From: Auanema rhodensis | Taxonomy: Eukaryota; Nematoda; Chromadorea; Rhabditida; Rhabditidae | DNA: 64,000 nt | Assembly: GCA_964057225.1 (NCBI GenBank) | Contig: OZ059898.1 | Span: 682,001 to 746,000, forward strand | Direction of reading: 5' to 3' | Shown here: one piece after another, positions 1-10,532 of the stretch | Numbering within the stretch: position 1 is the first letter of the stretch | How the letters are laid out: each line of letters begins with the position of its first letter | Translations under genes and position numbers: made by a program | Notes under the pieces: generated by a model | The model's database searches: none | Told to the model about the DNA's origin: nothing | Seen by the model: the letters and a program-made list of their open reading frames with translations, nothing else

Positions 1-24
1 AATGTAGTATAGTGCATTCGATGC

Positions 25-79
25 GGATTTTTAAGCTGCGTCGATCTGTGTTATCAGATTTGCGCTAGCTTAAAAATCC
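25..79. other. Long two-part inverted repeat, potential hairpin or cruciform, present in every monomer
   Basis: In monomer 1 the outer arms are GGATTTTTAAGCT (25-37) and AGCTTAAAAATCC (67-79), a perfect 13-bp match. Inside them GCG (38-40) can pair with CGC (63-65) around one bulged T. An inner stem ATCTG (44-48) pairs with CAGAT (55-59) around the loop TGTTAT. From about monomer 9 onward the right flank reads AAAAATGCACC instead of AAAAATCCACC, which cuts the perfect outer arm to 11 bp but allows TGC/GCA pairing past a two-base bulge. The structure recurs at the same place in each monomer. It may be a cruciform, a foldback in a transcript or a dimeric protein site; the sequence does not say which. 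Confidence 0.8.
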
Positions 80-85
80 ACCGAG

Positions 86-99
86 ATATCAACTGATAT
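86..99. other. 14-base near-palindrome ATATCA-AC-TGATAT in each monomer
   Basis: Six-base arms flank a two-base centre. The element is intact in nearly all monomers. It is lost from the right arm in the three short monomers starting at 5982, 6328 and 10187, and weakened by ATATTAAC in those starting at 12639 and 12990. Function unknown; the size suits a dimeric DNA-binding protein, but that is speculation. Confidence 0.6.
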
Positions 100-229
100 A
101 AGTTCACACATATATATCCTCGATTTTCACCCTGAAGAATTAATTTTTTCGTTGAATAACATTGTCCATCGTCTTTGCCTTGAAAAAAGAAATCTAAAAA
201 CATCTACTTTTTGCTAAATTATTTTGAAA

Positions 230-241
230 TTTTTCGAAAAA
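230..241. other. A/T-rich palindrome TTTTTCGAAAAA in each monomer
   Basis: Five T, CG, five A gives a perfect 12-bp palindrome followed by one more A and a run of T. This homopolymer-rich stretch is where most single-base length changes of the array occur. An extra A after CG gives the 352-bp monomers at 3172, 4226, 7377 and 8431. An extra A or T before it gives those at 32997, 33700, 34052, 34755, 36160, 42830, 43884 and 45640. Runs of A and T of this type usually stiffen or bend DNA. Confidence 0.7.
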
Positions 242-268
242 ATTTTTGTCAAAATGTTTTTGGAAGCA

Positions 269-296
269 ATGTTGAGTGTACATGGAAACTCAACAT
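269..296. other. Hairpin-forming inverted repeat near the monomer end
   Basis: The arms ATGTTGAGT (269-277) and ACTCAACAT (288-296) match perfectly over 9 bp around a 10-base loop, GTACATGGAA. I saw no change in the arms in any copy inspected; the common C/T change in GGAAGCAATG lies just outside. No run of T follows that would suggest a terminator. Function unknown. Confidence 0.75.
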
Positions 297-353
297 ACAC
301 TAATGCATCATTTTTCAAACGATCATAACTAATTTTTGTATTAAGCGTTTCTC

Positions 354-1410
354 AATGTAGTATAGTGCATTCGATGCGGATTTTTAAGCTGCGTCGATCT
401 GTGTTATCAGATTTGCGCTAGCTTAAAAATCCACCGAGATATCAACTGATATAAGTTCACACATATATATCCTCGATTTTCACCCTGAAGAATTAATTTT
501 TTCGTTGAATAACATTGTCCATCGTCTTTGCCTTAAAAAAAGGAATCTAAAAACATCTACTTTTTGCTAAATTATTTTGAAATTTTTCGAAAAAATTTTT
601 GTCAAAATGTTTTTGGAAGCAATGTTGAGTGTACATGGAAACTCAACATACACTAATGCATTATTTTTCAAACGATCATAACTAATTTTTGTATTAAGCG
701 TTTCTCAATGTAGTATAGTGCATTCGATGCGGATTTTTAAGCTGCGTCGATCTGTGTTATCAGATTTGCGCTAGCTTAAAAATCCACCGAGATATCAACT
801 GATATAAGTTCACACATATATATCCTCGATTTTCACCCTGAAGAATTAATTTTTTCGTTGAATAACATTGTCCATCGTCTTTGCCTTGAAAAAAGGAATC
901 TAAAAACATCTACTTTTTGCTAAATTATTTTGAAATTTTTCGAAAAAATTTTTGTCAAAATGTTTTTGGAAGCAATGTTGAGTGTACATGGAAACTCAAC
1001 ATACACTAATGCATTATTTTTCAAACGATCATAACTAATTTTTGTATTAAGCGTTTCTCAATGTAGTATAGTGCATTCGATGCGGATTTTTAAGCTGCGT
1101 CGATCTGTGTTATCAGATTTGCGCTAGCTTAAAAATCCACCGAGATATCAACTGATATAAGTTCACACTTATATCCTCGATTTTCACCCTGGAGAATTAA
1201 TTTTTTCGTTGAATAACATTGTCCATCGTCTTTGCCTTGAAAAAAGGAATCTAAAAACATCTACTTTTTGCTAAATTATTTTGAAATTTTTCGAAAAAAT
1301 TTTTGTCAAAATGTTTTTGGAAGCAATGTTGAGTGTACATGGAAACTCAACATACACTAATGCATCATTTTTCAAACGATCATAACTAATTTTTGTATTA
1401 AGCGTTTCTC
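354..1410 (+). repeat. Trimer higher-order repeat, copy 1 (1,057 bp)
   Basis: Monomers 2-4 (353+353+351 bp). The order of diagnostic variants is CCTTAAAAAAAGG with CATTATTT, then CCTTGAAAAAAGG with CATTATTT, then CACACTTATATCC with CCCTGGAGAATT and CATCATTT. The same order recurs at once in 1411-2467 at a shift of 1,057 bases. I found no difference between the two copies by eye, which points to a recent duplication. Confidence 0.88.
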
Positions 1411-2467
1411 AATGTAGTATAGTGCATTCGATGCGGATTTTTAAGCTGCGTCGATCTGTGTTATCAGATTTGCGCTAGCTTAAAAATCCACCGAGATATC
1501 AACTGATATAAGTTCACACATATATATCCTCGATTTTCACCCTGAAGAATTAATTTTTTCGTTGAATAACATTGTCCATCGTCTTTGCCTTAAAAAAAGG
1601 AATCTAAAAACATCTACTTTTTGCTAAATTATTTTGAAATTTTTCGAAAAAATTTTTGTCAAAATGTTTTTGGAAGCAATGTTGAGTGTACATGGAAACT
1701 CAACATACACTAATGCATTATTTTTCAAACGATCATAACTAATTTTTGTATTAAGCGTTTCTCAATGTAGTATAGTGCATTCGATGCGGATTTTTAAGCT
1801 GCGTCGATCTGTGTTATCAGATTTGCGCTAGCTTAAAAATCCACCGAGATATCAACTGATATAAGTTCACACATATATATCCTCGATTTTCACCCTGAAG
1901 AATTAATTTTTTCGTTGAATAACATTGTCCATCGTCTTTGCCTTGAAAAAAGGAATCTAAAAACATCTACTTTTTGCTAAATTATTTTGAAATTTTTCGA
2001 AAAAATTTTTGTCAAAATGTTTTTGGAAGCAATGTTGAGTGTACATGGAAACTCAACATACACTAATGCATTATTTTTCAAACGATCATAACTAATTTTT
2101 GTATTAAGCGTTTCTCAATGTAGTATAGTGCATTCGATGCGGATTTTTAAGCTGCGTCGATCTGTGTTATCAGATTTGCGCTAGCTTAAAAATCCACCGA
2201 GATATCAACTGATATAAGTTCACACTTATATCCTCGATTTTCACCCTGGAGAATTAATTTTTTCGTTGAATAACATTGTCCATCGTCTTTGCCTTGAAAA
2301 AAGGAATCTAAAAACATCTACTTTTTGCTAAATTATTTTGAAATTTTTCGAAAAAATTTTTGTCAAAATGTTTTTGGAAGCAATGTTGAGTGTACATGGA
2401 AACTCAACATACACTAATGCATCATTTTTCAAACGATCATAACTAATTTTTGTATTAAGCGTTTCTC
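1411..2467 (+). repeat. Trimer higher-order repeat, copy 2 (1,057 bp)
   Basis: Monomers 5-7, matching 354-1410 monomer by monomer, including the CCCTGGAGAATT variant found only in the third unit of each copy (1191 and 2248 regions). Confidence 0.88.
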
Positions 2468-5400
2468 AATGTAGTATAGTGCATTCGATGCGGATTTTTA
2501 AGCTGCGTCGATCTGTGTTATCAGATTTGCGCTAGCTTAAAAATCCACCGAGATATCAACTGATATAAGTTCACACATATATATCCTCGATTTTCACCCT
2601 GAAGAATTAATTTTTTCGTTGAATAACATTGTCCATCGTCTTTGCCTTGAAAAAAGGAATCTAAAAACATCTACTTTTTGCTAAATTATTTTGAAATTTT
2701 TCGAAAAAATTTTTGTCAAAATGTTTTTGGAAGCAATGTTGAGTGTACATGGAAACTCAACATACACTAATGCATCATTTTTCAAACGATCATAACTAAT
2801 TTTTGTATTAAGCGTTTCTCAATGTAGTATAGTGCATTCGATGCGGATTTTTAAGCTGCGTCGATCTGTGTTATCAGATTTGCGCTAGCTTAAAAATGCA
2901 CCGAGATATCAACTGATATAAGTTCACACTTATATCCTCGATTTTCACCCTGAAGAATTAATTTTTTCGTTGAATAACATTGTCCATCGTCTTTGCCTTG
3001 AAAAAAGGAATCTAAAAACATCTACTTTTTGCTAAATTATTTTGAAATTTTTCGAAAAAATTTTTGTCAAAATGTTTTTGGAAGCAATGTTGAGTGTACA
3101 TGGAAACTCAACATACACTAATGCATCATTTTTCAAACGATCATAACTAATTTTTGTATTAAGCGTTTCTCAATGTAGTATAGTGCATTCGATGCGGATT
3201 TTTAAGCTGCGTCGATCTGTGTTATCAGATTTGCGCTAGCGTAAAAATGCACCGAGATATCAACTGATATAAGTTCACACTTATATCCTCGATTTTCACC
3301 CTGAAGAATTAATTTTTTCGTTGAATAACATTGTCCATCGTCTTTGCCTTGAAAAAAGAAATCTAAAAACATCTACTTTTTGCTAAATTATTTTGAAATT
3401 TTTCGAAAAAAATTTTTGTCAAAATGTTTTTGGAAGCAATGTTGAGTGTACATGGAAACTCAACATACACTAATGCATCATTTTTCAAACGATCATAACT
3501 AATTTTTGTATTAAGCGTTTCTCAATGTAGTATAATGCATTCGATGCGGATTTTTAAGCTGCGTGGATCTGTGTTATCAGATTTGCGCTAGCTTAAAAAT
3601 GCACCGAGATATCAACTGATATAAGTTCACACTTATATCCTCGATTTTCACCCTGAAGAATTAATTTTTTCGTTGAATAACATTGTCCATCGTCTTTGCC
3701 TTGAAAAAAGGAATCTAAAAACATCTACTTTTTGCTAAATTATTTTGAAATTTTTCGAAAAAATTTTTGTCAAAATGTTTTTGGAAGCAATGTTGAGTGT
3801 ACATGGAAACTCAACATACACTAATGCATCATTTTTCAAACGATCATAACTAATTTTTGTATTAAGCGTTTCTTAATGTCGTATAGTGCATTCGATGCGG
3901 ATTTTTAAGCTACGTCGATCTGTGTTATCAGATTTGCGCTAGCTTAAAAATGCACCGGGATATCAACTGATATAAGTTCACACTTATATCCTCGATTTTC
4001 ACCCTGAAGAATTAATTTTTTCGTTGAATAACATTGTCCATCGTCTTTGCCTTGAAAAAAGGAATCTAAAAACATCTACTTGTTGCTAAATTATTTTGAA
4101 ATTTTTCGAAAAAATTTTTGTCAAAATGTTTTTGGAAGCAATGTTGAGTGTACATGGAAACTCAACATACACTAATGCATCATTTTTCAAACGATCATAA
4201 CTAATTTTTGTATTGAGCGTTTCTCAATGTCGTATAGTGCATTCGATGCGGATTTTTAAGCTGCGTCGATCTGTGTTATCAGATTTGCGCTAGCGTAAAA
4301 ATGCACCGAGATATCAACTGATATAAGTTCACACTTATATCCTCGATTTTCACCCTGAAGAATTAATTTTTTCGTTGAATAACATTGTCCATCGTCTTTG
4401 CCTTGAAAAAAGAAATCTAAAAACATCTACTTTTTGCTAAATTATTTTGAAATTTTTCGAAAAAAATTTTTGTCAAAATGTTTTTGGAAGCAATGTTGAG
4501 TGTACATGGAAACTCAACATACACTAATGCATCATTTTTCAAACGATCATAACTAATTTTTGTATTGAGCGTTTCTCAATGTCGTATAGTGCATTCGATG
4601 CGGATTTTTAAGCTGCGTCGATCTGTGTTATCAGATTTGCGCTAGCGTAAAAATGCACCGAGATATCAACTGATATAAGTTCACACTTATATCCTCGATT
4701 TTCACCCTGAAGAATTAATTTTTTCGTTGAATAACATTGTCCATCGTCTTTGCCTTGAAAAAAGGAATCTAAAAACATCTACTTTTTGCTAAATTATTCT
4801 GAAATTTTTCGAAAAAATTTTTGTCAAAATGTTTTTGGAAGCAATGTTGAGTGTACATGGAAACTCAACATACACTAATGCATCATTTTTCAAACGATCA
4901 TAACTAATTTTTGTATTAAGCGTTTCTTAATGTCGTATAGTGCATTCGATGCGGATTTTTAAGCTACGTCGATCTGTGTTATCAGATTTGCGCTAGCTTA
5001 AAAATGCACCGGGATATCAACTGATATAAGTTCACACTTATATCCTCGATTTTCACCCTGAAGAATTAATTTTTTCGTTGAATAACATTGTCCATCGTCT
5101 TTGCCTTGAAAAAAGGAATCTAAAAACATCTACTTTTTGCCAAATTATTTTGAAATTTTTCGAAAAAATTTTTGTCAAAATGTTTTTGGAAGCAATGTTG
5201 AGTGTACATGGAAACTCAACATACACTAATGCATCATTTTTCAAACGATCATAACTAATTTTTGTATTAAGCGTTTCTCAATGTCGTATAGTGCATTCTA
5301 TGCGGATTTTTAAGCTGCGTCGATCTGTGTTATCAGATTTGCGCTAGCTTAAAAATGCACCGAGATATCAACTGATATAAGTTCACACTTATATCCTCGC

Positions 5401-6672
5401 TTTTCACCCTGAAGAATTAATTTTTTTGTTGAATAACATTGTCCATCGTCTTTGCCTTGAAAAAAGGAATCTAAAAACATCTACTTTTTGCTAAATTATT
5501 TTGAAATTTTTCGAAAAAATTTTTGTCAAAATGTTTTTGGAAGCAATGTTGAGTGTACATGGAAACTCAACATACACTAATGCATCATTTTTCAAACGAT
5601 CATAACTAATTTTTGTATTAAGCGTTTCTCAATGTAGTATAGTGCATTCGATGCGGATTTTTAAGCTGCGTCGATCTGTGTTATCAGATTTGCGCTAGCT
5701 TAAAAATGCACCGGGATATCAACTGATATAAGTTCACACTTATATCCTCGATTTTCACCCTGAAGAATTGATTTTTTTGTTGAATAACATTGTCCATCGT
5801 CTTTGCCTTGAAAAAAGGAATCTAAAAACATCTACTTTTTGCCAAATTATTTTGAAATTTTTCGAAAAAATTTTTGTCAAAATGTTTTTGGAAGCAATGT
5901 TGAGTGTACATGGAAACTCAACATACACTAATGCATCATTTTTCAAACGATCATAACTAATTTTTGTATTGAGCGTTTCTCAATGTCGTATAGTGCATTC
6001 GATGCGGATTTTTAAGCTGCGTCGATCTTTGTTATCAGATTTGCGCTAGCTTAAAAATGCACCGAGATATCAACTGATTCACACTTATATCCTCGATTTT
6101 CACCCTGAAGAATTAATTTTTTCGTTGAATAACATTGTCCATCGTCTTTGCCTTGAAAAAAGAAATCTAAAAACATCTACTTTTTGCTAAATTATTTTGA
6201 AATTTTTCGAAAAAAATTTTTGTCAAAATGTTTTTGGAAGCAATGTTGAGTGTACATGGAAACTCAACATACACTAATGCATCATTTTTCAAACGATCAT
6301 AACTAATTTTTGTATTGAGCGTTTCTCAATGTCGTATAGTGCATTCGATGCGGATTTTTAAGCTGCGTCGATCTTTGTTATCAGATTTGCGCTAGCTTAA
6401 AAATGCACCGAGATATCAACTGATTCACACTTATATCCTCGATTTTCACCCTGAAGAATTAATTTTTTCGTTGAATAACATTGTCCATCGTCTTTGCCTT
6501 GAAAAAAGAAATCTAAAAACATCTACTTTTTGCTAAATTATTTTGAAATTTTTCGAAAAAATTTTTGTCAAAATGTTTTTGGAAGCAATGTTGAGTGTAC
6601 ATGGAAACTCAACATACACTAATGCATCATTTTTCAAACGATCATAACTAATTTTTGTATTGAGCGTTTCTC
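2468..6672 (+). repeat. 12-monomer higher-order unit, copy 1 (4,205-bp period)
   Basis: Monomers 8-19. Private variants recur 4,205 bases downstream: the TATATA-long monomer (2468/6673), GCTAGCGTAAAA (3172/7377), TATAATGCATTC with GCGTGGATC (3524/7729), CTACTTGTTGC (3875/8080), ATTATTCTG (4578/8783), CATTCTATGCGG with CCTCGCTTTTC (5280/9485) and GAATTGATT (5631/9836). The match runs from about 2458 to 6316. The last unit, 6328-6672, is not repeated in copy 2: there the next monomer (10533) is of another type. Confidence 0.9.
5982..6672 (+). repeat. Two adjacent short monomers (346 and 345 bp) with a 6-bp deletion
   Basis: Both read CAACTGATTCACAC where the norm is CAACTGATATAAGTTCACAC, a loss of six bases, and both read CGATCTTTGTT instead of CGATCTGTGTT. 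The first also has one extra A in the homopolymer near 6213. Being adjacent and alike, they look like a single-monomer duplication after the deletion arose. A third copy is at 10187. Confidence 0.88.
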
Positions 6673-9600
6673 AATGTAGTATAGTGCATTCGATGCGGAT
6701 TTTTAAGCTGCGTCGATCTGTGTTATCAGATTTGCGCTAGCTTAAAAATCCACCGAGATATCAACTGATATAAGTTCACACATATATATCCTCGATTTTC
6801 ACCCTGAAGAATTAATTTTTTCGTTGAATAACATTGTCCATCGTCTTTGCCTTGAAAAAAGGAATCTAAAAACATCTACTTTTTGCTAAATTATTTTGAA
6901 ATTTTTCGAAAAAATTTTTGTCAAAATGTTTTTGGAAGCAATGTTGAGTGTACATGGAAACTCAACATACACTAATGCATCATTTTTCAAACGATCATAA
7001 CTAATTTTTGTATTAAGCGTTTCTCAATGTAGTATAGTGCATTCGATGCGGATTTTTAAGCTGCGTCGATCTGTGTTATCAGATTTGCGCTAGCTTAAAA
7101 ATGCACCGAGATATCAACTGATATAAGTTCACACTTATATCCTCGATTTTCACCCTGAAGAATTAATTTTTTCGTTGAATAACATTGTCCATCGTCTTTG
7201 CCTTGAAAAAAGGAATCTAAAAACATCTACTTTTTGCTAAATTATTTTGAAATTTTTCGAAAAAATTTTTGTCAAAATGTTTTTGGAAGCAATGTTGAGT
7301 GTACATGGAAACTCAACATACACTAATGCATCATTTTTCAAACGATCATAACTAATTTTTGTATTAAGCGTTTCTCAATGTAGTATAGTGCATTCGATGC
7401 GGATTTTTAAGCTGCGTCGATCTGTGTTATCAGATTTGCGCTAGCGTAAAAATGCACCGAGATATCAACTGATATAAGTTCACACTTATATCCTCGATTT
7501 TCACCCTGAAGAATTAATTTTTTCGTTGAATAACATTGTCCATCGTCTTTGCCTTGAAAAAAGAAATCTAAAAACATCTACTTTTTGCTAAATTATTTTG
7601 AAATTTTTCGAAAAAAATTTTTGTCAAAATGTTTTTGGAAGCAATGTTGAGTGTACATGGAAACTCAACATACACTAATGCATCATTTTTCAAACGATCA
7701 TAACTAATTTTTGTATTAAGCGTTTCTCAATGTAGTATAATGCATTCGATGCGGATTTTTAAGCTGCGTGGATCTGTGTTATCAGATTTGCGCTAGCTTA
7801 AAAATGCACCGAGATATCAACTGATATAAGTTCACACTTATATCCTCGATTTTCACCCTGAAGAATTAATTTTTTCGTTGAATAACATTGTCCATCGTCT
7901 TTGCCTTGAAAAAAGGAATCTAAAAACATCTACTTTTTGCTAAATTATTTTGAAATTTTTCGAAAAAATTTTTGTCAAAATGTTTTTGGAAGCAATGTTG
8001 AGTGTACATGGAAACTCAACATACACTAATGCATCATTTTTCAAACGATCATAACTAATTTTTGTATTAAGCGTTTCTTAATGTCGTATAGTGCATTCGA
8101 TGCGGATTTTTAAGCTACGTCGATCTGTGTTATCAGATTTGCGCTAGCTTAAAAATGCACCGGGATATCAACTGATATAAGTTCACACTTATATCCTCGA
8201 TTTTCACCCTGAAGAATTAATTTTTTCGTTGAATAACATTGTCCATCGTCTTTGCCTTGAAAAAAGGAATCTAAAAACATCTACTTGTTGCTAAATTATT
8301 TTGAAATTTTTCGAAAAAATTTTTGTCAAAATGTTTTTGGAAGCAATGTTGAGTGTACATGGAAACTCAACATACACTAATGCATCATTTTTCAAACGAT
8401 CATAACTAATTTTTGTATTGAGCGTTTCTCAATGTCGTATAGTGCATTCGATGCGGATTTTTAAGCTGCGTCGATCTGTGTTATCAGATTTGCGCTAGCG
8501 TAAAAATGCACCGAGATATCAACTGATATAAGTTCACACTTATATCCTCGATTTTCACCCTGAAGAATTAATTTTTTCGTTGAATAACATTGTCCATCGT
8601 CTTTGCCTTGAAAAAAGAAATCTAAAAACATCTACTTTTTGCTAAATTATTTTGAAATTTTTCGAAAAAAATTTTTGTCAAAATGTTTTTGGAAGCAATG
8701 TTGAGTGTACATGGAAACTCAACATACACTAATGCATCATTTTTCAAACGATCATAACTAATTTTTGTATTAAGCGTTTCTCAATGTAGTATAGTGCATT
8801 CGATGCGGATTTTTAAGCTGCGTGGATCTGTGTTATCAGATTTGCGCTAGCTTAAAAATGCACCGAGATATCAACTGATATAAGTTCACACTTATATCCT
8901 CGATTTTCACCCTGAAGAATTAATTTTTTCGTTGAATAACATTGTCCATCGTCTTTGCCTTGAAAAAAGGAATCTAAAAACATCTACTTTTTGCTAAATT
9001 ATTCTGAAATTTTTCGAAAAAATTTTTGTCAAAATGTTTTTGGAAGCAATGTTGAGTGTACATGGAAACTCAACATACACTAATGCATCATTTTTCAAAC
9101 GATCATAACTAATTTTTGTATTAAGCGTTTCTTAATGTCGTATAGTGCATTCGATGCGGATTTTTAAGCTACGTCGATCTGTGTTATCAGATTTGCGCTA
9201 GCTTAAAAATGCACCGGGATATCAACTGATATAAGTTCACACTTATATCCTCGATTTTCACCCTGAAGAATTAATTTTTTCGTTGAATAACATTGACCAT
9301 CGTCTTTGCCTTGAAAAAAGGAATCTAAAAACATCTACTTTTTGCCAAATTATTTTGAAATTTTTCGAAAAAATTTTTGTCAAAATGTTTTTGGAAGCAA
9401 TGTTGAGTGTACATGGAAACTCAACATACACTAATGCATCATTTTTCAAACGATCATAACTAATTTTTGTATTAAGCGTTTCTCAATGTCGTATAGTGCA
9501 TTCTATGCGGATTTTTAAGCTGCGTCGATCTGTGTTATCAGATTTGCGCTAGCTTAAAAATGCACCGAGATATCAACTGATATAAGTTCACACTTATATC

Positions 9601-10521
9601 CTCGCTTTTCACCCTGAAGAATTAATTTTTTTGTTGAATAACATTGTCCATCGTCTTTGCCTTGAAAAAAGGAATCTAAAAACATCTACTTTTTGCTAAA
9701 TTATTTTGAAATTTTTCGAAAAAATTTTTGTCAAAATGTTTTTGGAAGCAATGTTGAGTGTACATGGAAACTCAACATACACTAATGCATCATTTTTCAA
9801 ACGATCATAACTAATTTTTGTATTAAGCGTTTCTCAATGTAGTATAGTGCATTCGATGCGGATTTTTAAGCTGCGTCGATCTGTGTTATCAGATTTGCGC
9901 TAGCTTAAAAATGCACCGGGATATCAACTGATATAAGTTCACACTTATATCCTCGATTTTCACCCTGAAGAATTGATTTTTTTGTTGAATAACATTGTCC
10001 ATCGTCTTTGCCTTGAAAAAAGGAATCTAAAAACATCTACTTTTTGCCAAATTATTTTGAAATTTTTCGAAAAAATTTTTGTCAAAATGTTTTTGGAAGC
10101 AATGTTGAGTGTACATGGAAACTCAACATACACTAATGCATCATTTTTCAAACGATCATAACTAATTTTTGTATTGAGCGTTTCTCAATGTCGTATAGTG
10201 CATTCGATGCGGATTTTTAAGCTGCGTCGATCTTTGTTATCAGATTTGCGCTAGCTTAAAAATGCACCGAGATATCAACTGATTCACACTTATATCCTCG
10301 ATTTTCACCCTGAAGAATTAATTTTTTCGTTGAATAACATTGTCCATCGTCTTTGCCTTGAAAAAAGAAATCTAAAAACATCTACTTTTTGCTAAATTAT
10401 TTTGAAATTTTTCGAAAAAAATTTTTGTCAAAATGTTTTTGGAAGCAATGTTGAGTGTACATGGAAACTCAACATACACTAATGCATCATTTTTCAAACG
10501 ATCATAACTAATTTTTGTATT
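6673..10521 (+). repeat. 12-monomer higher-order unit, copy 2 (about 11 monomers retained)
   Basis: Matches 2468-6316 with few differences. The ones I see are a cluster at the junction of the 8431 and 8783 monomers (ATTAAGCG, GTAGTAT, GCGTGGATC and GCTAGCTT here, against ATTGAGCG, GTCGTAT, GCGTCGATC and GCTAGCGT in copy 1) and CATTGACCATCG at about 9291 against CATTGTCCATCG. The clustered difference looks like a short conversion or exchange patch. Confidence 0.88.
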
Positions 10522-10532
10522 AAGCGTTTCTC
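10187..10532 (+). repeat. Short monomer (346 bp), copy of the 5982 unit
   Basis: Carries the same 6-bp deletion, the CGATCTTTGTT change and the extra A as 5982-6327. It lies exactly 4,205 bases downstream, so it was carried there by the 12-monomer duplication. Only one short monomer is present here, against two in copy 1. Confidence 0.88.

Larger units (their letters stand above)
1..353 (+). repeat. Reference monomer 1 (353-bp subtype)
   Basis: This first complete unit serves as the map for all others. In order it contains: a long dyad at 25-79; a short near-palindrome at 86-99; a TATA-rich step at about 109-118 that is two bases longer than in the common 351-bp form; a TTTCGTTG segment at 147-154; an A/T-rich middle with the 12-bp palindrome TTTTTCGAAAAA at 230-241; a second hairpin at 269-296; and a tail ending GCGTTTCTC. 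Variable sites used to classify monomers are base 5 (A or C), base 150 (C or T), the purine run near 183-193, the ATTATTTTG/ATTATCTTG site near 219-226, GGAAGCAATG/GGAAGTAATG at 262-271, and CACACAT/CACACTT near 103-109. Confidence 0.95.
1..2820 (+). repeat. Array segment 1: CCACCG / TATATATCC monomers
   Basis: Monomers 1-8. They share AAAAATCCACCG after the long dyad. Monomers 1, 2, 3, 5, 6 and 8 also have CACACATATATATCC, making them 353 bp; monomers 4 and 7 have CACACTTATATCC and are 351 bp. Monomers 2, 3, 5 and 6 carry GCATTATTT where all other monomers seen have GCATCATTT. Monomers 2 and 5 read GCCTTAAAAAAAGG. These private variants set this segment apart from the rest; only the monomer at 6673 again shows CCACCG with the longer TATATA form. 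Confidence 0.85.

Noticed and set aside
100-120. TATA box promoter at GATATAAG or TATATATCC
   Set aside because: Such strings are expected in DNA of about 69% A+T, and no initiator, gene or transcript signal accompanies them.
269-296. Rho-independent terminator
   Set aside because: The hairpin is AT-rich, has a 10-base loop and no following T run, and there is no gene upstream of it.
5768-5956. Plus-strand open frame of 62 codons here and at 9973-10161
   Set aside because: It opens with an ATG made by the private GAATTGATT change in just these two duplicated monomers. It lies wholly in satellite sequence, has no coding features and overlaps the minus-strand frame.
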